34,468 nt of DNA from Eubacterium sp. (GTDB taxonomy: Bacteria; Bacillota; Clostridia; Oscillospirales; Ruminococcaceae): positions 1 to 34,468 of the forward strand of contig JAISVH010000126.1 in assembly GCA_031271685.1 (NCBI GenBank), written 5' to 3'. Positions 25,043 to 33,908 of this stretch are shown here, one piece after another; position 1 is the stretch's first letter; each line of letters begins with the position of its first letter. The notes beneath the pieces are model-generated. The model was given only the letters and a program-made list of their open reading frames with translations. It did no database searches and was not told the origin of the DNA. Made by a program: the position numbers and the translations under genes.

Positions 25043-26281
25043 TTGGGTTATAAAGACACATTGCTGTCGCCTTTAAAAATAGGCAAGCATACCTGTATAA
25101 ATCGTTTTTTTGCTCAGCCTATGGAATGTGTTGATTCTGACGAGGAAGGAAATCCAACAGATTTAACATATCAACGCTATGAAAAACTTTATAAGGGAGA
25201 ATTCGGTTTTGTAGATTTAGAGGCTATTACCGTTACTAACGAGTGCCGGGCACGTAAAACTCAGCTTGAGATCATGCCGCGCAATGAAAAGGCACTGTCA
25301 GTTTTTATAAAGAGACTAAAAGAAGTTAATCCGAATGTGCTTATTGTATTCCAGCTTACTCATTCCGGAGAGATAAGCGAACCTGATTTTTCCCGTCGCG
25401 TTACGGTTAAGCCTTTATACGGATTGGAAGGAGAACTTCTAACAGAAGAAGAAGTAGACAATATTATAAATCAGTTCGTTTTGGCTTCAAAAATATGCGA
25501 AAGTGTCGGGGCTGACGGCATAGACCTTAAATTTTGCCATGGATATCTCGGATCACAGATATTGCGCCCATATAACGACCGCGATTGGAAATATGGCGGC
25601 AGCTGGCAGAATCGGTCACGCTTTGCATATGATCTAATAGAACGTATTAAACGAGAAGTCAGTAAAGATTTTATAATAGGCTCTAAGCTGTCGGTATGGG
25701 AAGGGTTCCCTGGTGGATGCGGCAGTGCTGGCCCTGATTCCCCGCTCATGGATTTAACTGAGTCTATAGATCTCGTTAAGGGGTTAGAGGAGCGCGGCGC
25801 GACTTATTTTGTTGAGTCGCTAGGAAACGTGCATTCAAGCATGAATTTCATGGAAGCTGTGCAGGACGAGCCATATCTTTCTTATCTGCACTTTTACTTC
25901 GCCAATATAATCAAGCGGAACGTAAAACCTGAAACTGTAGTGATCGGTTCCAGTTTTTCTCCGTTCCGAGGTGCCAAAAATAAGCTGCTATCTATTGAAC
26001 CGGAAAAATCTTCAATGTTTGCCATGGGAGCGCGCTGTATTGAGGACGGCATGATGGACATGATCGGACTTGGCAGGCAATCGTTTGCCGACCCGTTGAC
26101 GCCGTTTAAGCTGCGTGAAGGAAGAGAGAATGAGATAAAGTATTGTACCCAATGCATGAACTGCGAAGAGCTTATGATTCGTCAGCAATCGGTCGGCTGC
26201 GTAGCTTTTAACAAAGCTTATGCTGAAGTTTTCCAAAAAACTCGAAAGCAATTTGGAAAACTTGCCGAATTGCACACTTGA
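25043..26281 (+). CDS. Old Yellow Enzyme-type NADH:flavin oxidoreductase with probable 4Fe-4S site
   Basis: 412 residues from the TTG at 25043, which has AAAGGAAG 7 bases upstream; upstream in-frame starts (24998, 25004) lack a ribosome site. The FMN-binding TIM barrel is shown by LKIGKHTCINRFFAQP, FQLTHSGEIS and the CHGYLGSQIL...YGGSWQNRSRFAYDL region that matches the HGYLLxxFLSP...YGGSxxNRxRF block. The C-terminus has C368-x2-C371-x2-C374-x11-C386, like the 4Fe-4S ligands of dienoyl-CoA reductase-type family members, although the usual C-terminal FAD/NAD domain is absent. Such enzymes reduce activated C=C bonds or oxidise amines. In a sugar operon it may act on an unsaturated or keto sugar derivative (inference). 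Confidence 0.88.
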   Translation: MGYKDTLLSPLKIGKHTCINRFFAQPMECVDSDEEGNPTDLTYQRYEKLYKGEFGFVDLEAITVTNECRARKTQLEIMPRNEKALSVFIKRLKEVNPNVLIVFQLTHSGEISEPDFSRRVTVKPLYGLEGELLTEEEVDNIINQFVLASKICESVGADGIDLKFCHGYLGSQILRPYNDRDWKYGGSWQNRSRFAYDLIERIKREVSKDFIIGSKLSVWEGFPGGCGSAGPDSPLMDLTESIDLVKGLEERGATYFVESLGNVHSSMNFMEAVQDEPYLSYLHFYFANIIKRNVKPETVVIGSSFSPFRGAKNKLLSIEPEKSSMFAMGARCIEDGMMDMIGLGRQSFADPLTPFKLREGRENEIKYCTQCMNCEELMIRQQSVGCVAFNKAYAEVFQKTRKQFGKLAELHT

Positions 26282-26305
26282 CTTTGATTTAAGAAAGGAA
26301 GGAAA

Positions 26306-27076
26306 ATGAAAGAATACCGTAAGGACGTTTTAACCATCAAGGATATTGCTTATATGATGGATCCAAGCATTTTAAAGCTTGACACTTCATATGAGGATCT
26401 AGACGACCTAATCGCCGCATGTAAAAAATATGATTTTGGCTGCGCTTTTGCTTGGCCGGGATATTATGAGGAAATGAGCCATCGGCTACGCGAGGAAACA
26501 AAAACCGCATTTGGAACATCGCTTGGCTTTCCTTCTGGCCAGGAAGCGACTAAAACAAAAGTACAGCAGGCGGAGTTCTTTATGACTATGGATCCAGCCG
26601 AAGTCGATATGGTGATGAATGTCGGTTGGTTAATATCAAAACGCTATAAGCAAGTGGAAGATGATATCTCTGCTGTTCGCAAGGCGACAATCGGATCTTC
26701 TCTTAAGGTGATCATTGAGGCTATGCTTTTAAATGACGATCAGATCACGGAGGCATGTAAAATCGTAATGTCGGCGGGTGCCGATTATGTTAAAACCGGC
26801 ACAGGGTTTTCTTCAGCGCCGACTACCGCTCACCATGTTGAACACATTCGCAAAACGGTAGGCCCTGATTATAAAGTAAAGGTGGCGGGCGGCGTTCGCT
26901 CTTTGGATACGCTGCTTCGCATGTATAAGCTTGGAGCAGACCGCTTTGGCATCGGTCTTCCCTCGGCGTTAAAAATTATTGAAGAGGCAAAACGTCTGCC
27001 AAACGGGCAGATTTCGATGCTGGAAATTGACTTAAGCTCTGATGAACATGACGTGCCTGCCAATGGTGGCTATTGA
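26306..27076 (+). CDS. Deoxyribose-phosphate aldolase family protein
   Basis: 256 residues; AAAGGAAGG precedes the ATG by about 4-6 bases. Class I aldolase residues of the DERA family are present: Asp101 in EVDMVMN, Schiff-base Lys163 in YVKTGTGF, and Lys192 in VKVAGGVR. The N-terminus is divergent from DeoC (DPSILK in place of DHTLLK; FGCAFAWPGY in place of the FASVCVNP strand), so the substrate may be a relative of 2-deoxyribose-5-phosphate. It would split a phosphorylated deoxy-sugar into an aldehyde and a triose phosphate. It is the last gene of the sugar operon, 24 bp after the flavoprotein, and is closed by a strong terminator. The symbol deoC is not assigned because the divergence leaves the substrate open. 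Confidence 0.88.
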   Translation: MKEYRKDVLTIKDIAYMMDPSILKLDTSYEDLDDLIAACKKYDFGCAFAWPGYYEEMSHRLREETKTAFGTSLGFPSGQEATKTKVQQAEFFMTMDPAEVDMVMNVGWLISKRYKQVEDDISAVRKATIGSSLKVIIEAMLLNDDQITEACKIVMSAGADYVKTGTGFSSAPTTAHHVEHIRKTVGPDYKVKVAGGVRSLDTLLRMYKLGADRFGIGLPSALKIIEEAKRLPNGQISMLEIDLSSDEHDVPANGGY

Positions 27077-27101
27077 CAGGCAAAAACACAATATACTCCT
27101 T

Positions 27102-27138
27102 AAATCACACTCTCCCTAACCGGAGAGTGTGATTTTTT
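27102..27138 (+). terminator. Rho-independent terminator of the sugar operon
   Basis: Perfect stem AAATCACACTCTCC (27102-27115) / GGAGAGTGTGATTT (27122-27135) and a run of six T. It lies 26 bp after the aldolase stop. Confidence 0.92.
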
Positions 27139-27140
27139 AA

Positions 27141-27210
27141 TAGAGCGTGTTCAGATAAACGGAAAACACTTAAAAATACGGGTGTTTTAAGTTTATCTGA
27201 ACACGCTCTA
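27141..27210. repeat. 70-bp palindrome with perfect 20-bp arms
   Basis: TAGAGCGTGTTCAGATAAAC (27141-27160) and its exact complement at 27191-27210, with an inner AAAACAC/GTGTTTT stem. The outermost TA on each side could be a TA target duplication of a tiny MITE, leaving ends GAGCGTGTTC. No transposase is present. Confidence 0.7.
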
Positions 27211-27218
27211 AAAAAGTT

Positions 27219-27305
27219 TAAAAACATCGCGAAAAGCGCGGTGCGCCGCCATCAGCGGTTAGCGTTTTTGTGGGATTAATTTCCATAAAAACGCAATTTG
27301 CTATA
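27219..27305. repeat. Dispersed repeat core, full copy
   Basis: Matches, in the opposite orientation, the interior of foldback copy 3 (6163-6246): GTGCGCCGCCATC, AGCGTTTTTGTGGGATT and CATAAAAACGCAATTTGC are shared. The right half recurs at 15946-15983. It is non-coding. Confidence 0.65.
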
Positions 27306-27318
27306 AAATTAGGGAAAT

Positions 27319-27477
27319 ACCGCACAGCTCTGGTGTGCAAAGCACTCAGTATAATTTTCTTAAAATTAGGCAATTTTGCCTTAAATATCCGTTGATATTT
27401 AAGGCAAAATTAACGGAGTTTGGCGAGAAATAAACAAGTGATTTGCTCGTCAAGCCGATAGGCGCGAGTTGTGCGGT
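27319..27477. repeat. Foldback element with perfect 18-bp central hairpin
   Basis: Ends ACCGCACAGCTC (27319-27330) and GAGTTGTGCGGT (27466-27477) are inverted repeats with one mismatch. At the centre AATTTTGCCTTAAATATC (27372-27389) pairs perfectly with 27394-27411 across a CGTT loop. The central CTTAAATATC resembles foldback copy 1, but the ends differ. It could also act as a two-way terminator between the convergent operons. Confidence 0.6.
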
Positions 27478-27543
27478 GTTGCATCATTCCAGTTGTTAAA
27501 GTTAAGGGGTCCACCGCGCAGATGGTTGAAATTTAATTTAAGG

Positions 27544-28338
27544 CTATACTCCCACAGAGACGGATTCCGGCAGCGTGCTTCCACCATCAATAACAAATTG
27601 TGATCCGGTAATATAACTAGATTCAGAACATCCTAAAAACGCCGCTAATTCTCCAACTTCCGTGGGCAGACCCAAGCGTCGCATTGGAATGGATTTTGCC
27701 ATTTCTGTTAAGACGGCTTCCGGATCATCGGGGTTTGACTGCATGGCAATGCGCTCAGCCATTGGCGTGCGAGCATAACCCAACTGAATTGCGTTGACAC
27801 GTATATTTTGCGGCGCGTACTCAACAGCCAATGCCTTTGTAAAACCGATCAATGCCGCTTTAGACAACGCATAGGCTACTTCACCCGGGTCAGCTACCAA
27901 ATCGCCGGTAACTGACGACATAACGACGATGTTTCCTCCCTTATTCTCAAGCATATAAGGAAGAACCGCTTTTGTAGTGTTCCAAACGCCTTTAATATTA
28001 ACGTTAATGTGAAAATCAAGATCTTCTTCGCTCATCTCGAGAAAATTTTCTAACTTGCATACTCCTGCGATCGCGCAAAGAATATCGAACTTACCAAATT
28101 TCTCAATACCTTTTTGCGCGGCAGCTTTACATGACTTAGCGTCCGCGACATCTATTACCGCCGTAACTGTTTCGACTCCGTATTGCTCGTTCAATTCCTT
28201 CGCAACCTGTTCTACTTTCGGATTGATATCGGCTAGCAAAAGATTCGCACCATATCCGGCGTATACTTTTGCTATCCCTTCTCCAAGGCCCATTGCCGCC
28301 CCGGTAATAAACGCTGTTTTACCACTTAGTTTTTTCAT
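27544..28338 (-). CDS. Short-chain dehydrogenase/reductase (SDR)
   Basis: 264 residues from the ATG at 28338, with AAGGAGA 9 bases upstream; the open frame extends to 28398 but has no site there. The cofactor motif TGAAMGLG (residues 12-19) and Asp37 after the second strand (LLADIN) point to NAD(H). Catalytic residues Asn114, Ser142, Tyr156 and Lys160 (YALSK) are present. The C-terminus SSYITGSQFVIDGGSTLPE is classical. It oxidises or reduces an alcohol/ketone of unknown identity. It is 43 bp after the EutH-like permease gene, so the imported compound, or a product of it, is a likely substrate. Confidence 0.93.
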   Translation of the reverse strand: MKKLSGKTAFITGAAMGLGEGIAKVYAGYGANLLLADINPKVEQVAKELNEQYGVETVTAVIDVADAKSCKAAAQKGIEKFGKFDILCAIAGVCKLENFLEMSEEDLDFHINVNIKGVWNTTKAVLPYMLENKGGNIVVMSSVTGDLVADPGEVAYALSKAALIGFTKALAVEYAPQNIRVNAIQLGYARTPMAERIAMQSNPDDPEAVLTEMAKSIPMRRLGLPTEVGELAAFLGCSESSYITGSQFVIDGGSTLPESVSVGV

Positions 28339-28381
28339 AAAATAATTTCTCCTTTTATTTTTAGTTTGCCTTACATATTTT

Positions 28382-29482
28382 TCAAACATTTCCGACATAT
28401 TCGATCGGAGATTTTTTTATAATTATAGTGGCAATAAGCATCGCAAAAATGCCTCCAAGTAATTTTGCCGCGATCATTGGTATAAGATAATCCGGGATAT
28501 TAGTTGAGGCATATGCAAGGTGATCTCCAAACACAAAGGCGGCCGGAACCATAAAAGCAATGGCTAATATTTTTCCTCTGTTATCCATATCCTTTACCTT
28601 GGTCAGAAGTAATAGACTATTTGCCAAAGACCCGACCATACCGCCGACTGCGATTTCATTTATTTTCAGTTTTTTTCCAAAACTTTTCATTGGTCTAGAA
28701 AATACAGTAATTATAAATTTTACAAACGGATAAGCGCCAGCCAAAGTTATTCCGATAATACCAACAATTTTCAGCTGAGGTCCGATGGGATCCATCCCTT
28801 TTATAACAACGAATCCGGTGAGCGCTTCAATAATCGCGCAGGCCAGTGAAGCGTACATTATAAAAGTAATTATTTTAGAAAACGCATGAAATCCCTTTAG
28901 CATTGCGTTTGGTAGCAACCAAAGACCTAAAACAAGCAAAACGGCCAAAATCAGAGCAATGGAAAGATTGCTGACTAACGGCAAAATAGATATTCCCATT
29001 ATAAGACCTCCAACAAAACACGCAAAAGGAGCGGCAATTACTCCGGACATAACGCCTTTTGCCAGATAAGGATAATCTTCTTTTTTTAAAATTCCTAATG
29101 AAACAGGAATCGTAAAGGTTATAGTAGGTCCCATTACCGCCCCGTAAATTCCTCCTGAAAAAGCCGCCATTCGGCCACTTTCCGCCATTGCTTCCGCTAG
29201 CGGATATCCCCCCATGTCCATAGCAAGCATAGTCCCCGCAATCATTGCCGGATCAGCGTTAAAAAGCGCAAATACCGGCGTTATAATTGGAGTTAAAAAC
29301 CTTCCCAATACAGGGGCAAGGCACATAAAACCAACCATTGCCGCCGCTAAAGGACCCATTGCATTCAAACCCTCGTCAAACTGGTCTCCATAGCCAAACC
29401 TGTTTCTAAAAATCAACTTGTCAATAATGCTCCAGACTAAAAAAACCGACATGATAATCATAATAACCCGGCTTATATCCAC
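28382..29482 (-). CDS. eutH: EutH-like ethanolamine permease
   Basis: 366 residues; GTG start at 29482 with AGGAGA 7 bases upstream. About ten hydrophobic membrane segments. The order GYGDQFDEGLNAMGPLAAAM, FMCLAPVLG, ADPAMIAGTMLAMDMGGYPLA and FVFGDHLAYAS matches the EutH family. EutH moves ethanolamine across the membrane. Here no ethanolamine ammonia-lyase, reactivase or microcompartment gene is nearby; the only partner is the SDR dehydrogenase, so the substrate may be another amino alcohol. The symbol is by family; function is less certain. Confidence 0.88.
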   Translation of the reverse strand: MDISRVIMIIMSVFLVWSIIDKLIFRNRFGYGDQFDEGLNAMGPLAAAMVGFMCLAPVLGRFLTPIITPVFALFNADPAMIAGTMLAMDMGGYPLAEAMAESGRMAAFSGGIYGAVMGPTITFTIPVSLGILKKEDYPYLAKGVMSGVIAAPFACFVGGLIMGISILPLVSNLSIALILAVLLVLGLWLLPNAMLKGFHAFSKIITFIMYASLACAIIEALTGFVVIKGMDPIGPQLKIVGIIGITLAGAYPFVKFIITVFSRPMKSFGKKLKINEIAVGGMVGSLANSLLLLTKVKDMDNRGKILAIAFMVPAAFVFGDHLAYASTNIPDYLIPMIAAKLLGGIFAMLIATIIIKKSPIEYVGNV

Positions 29483-29511
29483 AATTCATTCTCCTATACA
29501 AATAATTTACA

Positions 29512-29608
29512 ATAACCGCGTTCATGTCCCCTCCTATTAGTCAGCGGGTGATTTTCAATCCCCCGCTGACGCTTTAAAAATACCGGAAGCGGCTCTGCCG
29601 CAGATGTT
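29512..29608. repeat. Repeat family B copy (inverse)
   Basis: Reads ATAACCGCGTTCATGTCCCC (29513-29532), AGCGGGTGATTTTCAATCCC, CGGAAGCGGCTCTGCCGCAG and ATGTT, the complement of 30765-30886 and 21258-21355. Its end abuts foldback family A copy 4. It lies between ilvC and the eutH-like gene. Confidence 0.65.
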
Positions 29609-29702
29609 ATTACCCTGGCAACAAACAGCAGGCAAAACTATCACGTAGGATTTTGTCGTCAAACAATGCAATTTTAACGCGAATATCCATTGATATTTTT
29701 GA
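29608..29702. repeat. Foldback element, TIR family A, truncated copy 4
   Basis: TATTACCCTGGCAACAAACAG (split here: TATTACCCTGGC, AACAAACAG) at 29608-29628 is the family A end. The following bases, including ATCACGTAGGATTTT and GTCAAACAATGCAATTTT and GCGAATATCCATTGATATTT, match the right half of copy 1 in reverse orientation. The second half and TIR are missing. It starts exactly where a family B repeat ends. Confidence 0.68.
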
Positions 29703-29731
29703 TATATGTTAAAAGTTAGTTGTCTATATTT

Positions 29732-30886
<1,155 letters not shown>

Positions 30887-30977
30887 CTAAAGCCCGCTTT
30901 ATTAACCTGCAAAGCCCATTTTAAAAAGAGTTGATCCAAAAAATGCAAACCAACTGCAAAACAAGCGGCAAAAGTAG

Positions 30978-31466
30978 CTATTTTAATGATGTTGCTCCTT
31001 TTTGCATAGCTATAGTTCCGGTGCGCACCATTTCCTTTATCCCAAAGGGCCTTATCAGTTCCTCAAAGGTTCTAAGGATATTTTCATTTCCTGAAAGCTC
31101 AAGCGTCATGGTATTCACCGAAACATCAGATATCTTTGCTTTGGTTATCTCCGCTATAGAAATCAGCTCATTCCGTTGGGCAGGCATACAGCTGACCTTT
31201 GCAAGAACCAGTTCGCGCGCTAGCAGTTCACCGGAAGCGAGCGAGCGCACTTTAATAACGTCAATCAACTTATTAAGCTGTTTTTCTATCTGTTCAAGAG
31301 TATAGTTGTTTCCCTCGGCCACAATGGTGATGCGCGAAACATTTTCATCCTCGGTCACACCCACAGCAAGACTGTGAATGTTATATCCACGCCTAGCGAA
31401 CAGCCCGGATATCCGAGACAACACTCCGGCATGGTTTTCCACCAATATAGAAATTGTATGTTTCAT
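30978..31466 (-). CDS. ilvN: Acetolactate synthase small (regulatory) subunit
   Basis: 162 residues. The N-terminal ACT domain (HTISILVENHAGVLSRISGLF; RRGYNIHSLAVG; ITIVAEG) binds valine for feedback control of the catalytic subunit. The C-terminal half (VSCMPAQRNELISIAEITKA; ELSGNENILRTFEEL) is the IlvH/IlvN dimer domain. Its ATG overlaps the ilvB stop by four bases (ATGA), a sign of translational coupling that keeps the subunits in balance. Confidence 0.96.
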   Translation of the reverse strand: MKHTISILVENHAGVLSRISGLFARRGYNIHSLAVGVTEDENVSRITIVAEGNNYTLEQIEKQLNKLIDVIKVRSLASGELLARELVLAKVSCMPAQRNELISIAEITKAKISDVSVNTMTLELSGNENILRTFEELIRPFGIKEMVRTGTIAMQKGATSLK

Positions 31467-33109
31467 ATTATCGTTCTCTCTTCTTCATCAATAATCAACT
31501 GCAAAATATAAGGTTTCTCCGATTTAATAAGTCTTTCAATTGCTCTGTCGGCATTTTGAATATCGTTCACAGTTTCCCCGGCAATACCATAAGCTTCGCC
31601 TATCTTTATAAAATCCGGGCTTCCATCCAAAAAGACCGCTATCTGACGGTTATCATAATGAGTTGATTGCAGTTCCCTTACCATTCCAAGTCTGAGGTTA
31701 ACCATTATTATAATTTTTACGTTGATACCGTGCTGAACCATAGTGGCAAGCTCCATAAACTGCATTTGAAAGCTTCCGTCGCCGCAAACAGCGATCACCA
31801 AAGCTTCAGGATCAGCCTTTTTTGCCCCAATAGCGGCCGGAACCGAATAGCCCATTGTGCCCATCCCTCCGCTAGTAATAAACCGCCCTCCATTCAGTTT
31901 AATGTGGTTTGCCGACCATATCTGGTTTTGCCCGACATCAGCGGATATAACCGTATTTTCAGGTAAATATTGATTAAGCTTTAAAATAAACGCCTTTGGA
32001 TTTATCTTACCCGACTTAGCCGAAAGCGCTTCCGGGGTATTGCGTCTTTTCCGTTCATCTTCACGTATCTCACTAAGATAGCTTATCCATGGACCGTTAT
32101 TTTTGCTTTCCGCAATTTCAAGTATTTGATTTAAAATAGTCTTTAAATCTCCTACGACAGGATAGGACACATCCAAATTTTTGCCTATTTCGGCAGGGTC
32201 GATATCAACATGTACTACTCGAACTCTTTTAAGATTCTCATTACTGCTTATCGCTCTATCCCCAACCCTTGCGCCCAATAAAATCAAAAGATCACATTCC
32301 GCGACAGCGGTGTTGGCGGAATTAAACCCGTGCATCCCTATCATGCCAAAAAACATTGGATGCCCGGCAGTCAACGCGCTTATCCCCATCATAGTGCTTA
32401 TAACCGGTATATCACATAGTTCAGTCAATTTTCTGAGCTGTTCCTGCGCACAAGACGCAAAAATCCCGCCTCCTGCGCATATAAGCGGTTTTTTTGCGGT
32501 TGCTATAGCATCTGCCACAAGTTTTATCTGTCTTTTATTGCCCTCCATTGTAGGCCTATAGCTTCTGATTTCAACGTTTTCAGGATATAAAAACTCTATT
32601 TCTTGTTTTTGAACGTCAAACGGCACATCGATAAGCACCGGACCCGGACGCCCGGTGCCGGCAATATAAAAGGCTTTTTTAATGGTTTCACAAACTGTTT
32701 CCGATTCTTTAACCAAAAAGCTGTGCTTAACGAACGGCTCTGCCGCACCGGTAATATCAGCCTCCTGAAACACGTCTCTACCTATCAGCTCAGAGCTTAC
32801 CTGTCCCGTAATGCAAACAATGGGTATACTGTCCATATACGCAGTGGCAATTGCCGTAATCAAATTAGTTGCTCCGGGACCGGAGGTAGCTACGCAAACC
32901 GCCGGCTTTCCGGTAACTCTGGCGTAGCCGTTTGCGGCGTGCCCTCCATTAGACTCCTGCCTGACCAAAATATGCTCGACATCCGACCCATGCAATTCAT
33001 CATAAAATGGACAAATAGCTGCACCCGGGTATCCGAACACTGTTTTTATTCCCTCTATTTCAAGGCATTTTACTATTGCTTTCGCAACTGTTATTTTTTC
33101 TTTTCGCAT
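31463..33109 (-). CDS. ilvB: Acetolactate synthase large (catalytic) subunit
   Basis: 548 residues, ATG at 33109 with AAAGGA 7 bases upstream. The thiamine-diphosphate fold is complete: N-terminal Pyr domain with GYPGAAICPFYDEL and catalytic Glu52 in RQESNGGHAANGYAR, central domain, and C-terminal PP domain with GDGSFQM. It condenses pyruvate with pyruvate or 2-oxobutyrate, the first step of valine/leucine and isoleucine synthesis. Two small departures from the usual motifs: RQESNGG replaces RHEQGAA, and the asparagine pair of the GDG-NN motif reads VN (IIMVNLRLGMVRE). Operon context with ilvN and ilvC still makes a biosynthetic acetolactate synthase by far the best reading. Confidence 0.95.
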   Translation of the reverse strand: MRKEKITVAKAIVKCLEIEGIKTVFGYPGAAICPFYDELHGSDVEHILVRQESNGGHAANGYARVTGKPAVCVATSGPGATNLITAIATAYMDSIPIVCITGQVSSELIGRDVFQEADITGAAEPFVKHSFLVKESETVCETIKKAFYIAGTGRPGPVLIDVPFDVQKQEIEFLYPENVEIRSYRPTMEGNKRQIKLVADAIATAKKPLICAGGGIFASCAQEQLRKLTELCDIPVISTMMGISALTAGHPMFFGMIGMHGFNSANTAVAECDLLILLGARVGDRAISSNENLKRVRVVHVDIDPAEIGKNLDVSYPVVGDLKTILNQILEIAESKNNGPWISYLSEIREDERKRRNTPEALSAKSGKINPKAFILKLNQYLPENTVISADVGQNQIWSANHIKLNGGRFITSGGMGTMGYSVPAAIGAKKADPEALVIAVCGDGSFQMQFMELATMVQHGINVKIIIMVNLRLGMVRELQSTHYDNRQIAVFLDGSPDFIKIGEAYGIAGETVNDIQNADRAIERLIKSEKPYILQLIIDEEERTII

Positions 33110-33133
33110 TTTTTGTCCTTTTGTTTTTTATAG

Positions 33134-33162
33134 ATTATAACATTTTTATTTTAGTCTGTCAA
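33134..33162 (-). promoter_or_regulatory. Consensus promoter of the ilv operon
   Basis: On the minus strand TTGACA (33162-33157), 17 bp, TATAAT (33139-33134). The predicted start is near 33127, about 18 bases before the ATG. That leaves no room for a T-box or leader peptide attenuator. Confidence 0.8.
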
Positions 33163-33257
33163 ATTTTTTAGTTTATATAGCAAAAGATACATTTTAAAGA
33201 AACATTATTCGACTTTAATTTTGCAAATATTCAGACGCTTGCAAGGCGGTTTATATA

Positions 33258-33908
33258 TTATTCAAAACGCTTTCCTTCTCCCGTAAAAATCTCGGTTCTA
33301 GACACAAAAAAATCGCTGTCCCAACTTTCCGGCTTAAAAGTTTTATAGCTTTCTATTACCAAGCCCGGATTAATGGCAAAATCCACACCGGCGGGCAGAA
33401 CCAGGCAGATTTTACCACTTTCGATTCTTATTTCCATGATGTGCGGTTTTAAATCAACGATGGTTATCTTTTTTTTTGTTTTTTTCTCCGTTACTATTTT
33501 TTCCTGATTTAAAAACTCTTTAAAATTGTCAGTATTAATATCGGTAATTATTCTATACGACGCCTTTTTTATTTTGGTATGCTTCATAACCGGCCTGGCC
33601 ACAGATAAAATTGTTAGCTCTTCCGGAAGCGCTGCGTTCAAATTTTCTCTAACATTATCAAAACTCATATCAGAAACCAACCGCATATCCATCGACTCGT
33701 GTAACCCCTCTACTCCTAGTGCTAGCGGCAGCGCAAAGGTGAGATAAATATGCCGATTGAATCCTTTTGTCTCCCAAACCGGAAGTTTGGCTCGCTTAAT
33801 CGCCCTTTGCACAGTTCTGTAAAGGTCAAGATGCGATATATATTTCGCCCGGCCAAGTTTGCTGAAAAAAACTCTTATATCAAAAAATTTATCAGCAGAA
33901 TCAGTCAA
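33258..33908 (-). CDS. Radical SAM-linked protein, DUF2344
   Basis: 216 residues from a TTG at 33908, chosen because GGAGG stands 8 bases before it; the GTG at 33917 overlaps that site. The signature DIRVFFSKLGRAKYISHLDL, LPVWETKGFNRHIYLTFALPLALGVE and the ESMDMRL strand belong to DUF2344 (TIGR03936), which is nearly always encoded directly after, or fused to, a B12-domain radical SAM protein. Its start overlaps the end of that gene by eight bases, so they are translationally coupled. The role is not known; RNA or cofactor maturation has been suggested from context in many Firmicutes. Confidence 0.92.
   Translation of the reverse strand: MTDSADKFFDIRVFFSKLGRAKYISHLDLYRTVQRAIKRAKLPVWETKGFNRHIYLTFALPLALGVEGLHESMDMRLVSDMSFDNVRENLNAALPEELTILSVARPVMKHTKIKKASYRIITDINTDNFKEFLNQEKIVTEKKTKKKITIVDLKPHIMEIRIESGKICLVLPAGVDFAINPGLVIESYKTFKPESWDSDFFVSRTEIFTGEGKRFE

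Noticed and set aside
4322-27076. FGGY kinase as definite member of the sugar operon pathway
   Set aside because: It has its own promoter and is separated by about 13 kb of unrelated genes; only a functional guess remains, so it is not stated as fact.
27544-29482. Ethanolamine-utilisation operon
   Set aside because: Only the permease is present; no ammonia-lyase, reactivase, aldehyde dehydrogenase or shell protein gene occurs nearby.
33110-33257. T-box or leader peptide controlling ilvB
   Set aside because: The predicted start site leaves only about 18 bases of leader, and no specifier or antiterminator structure is visible.
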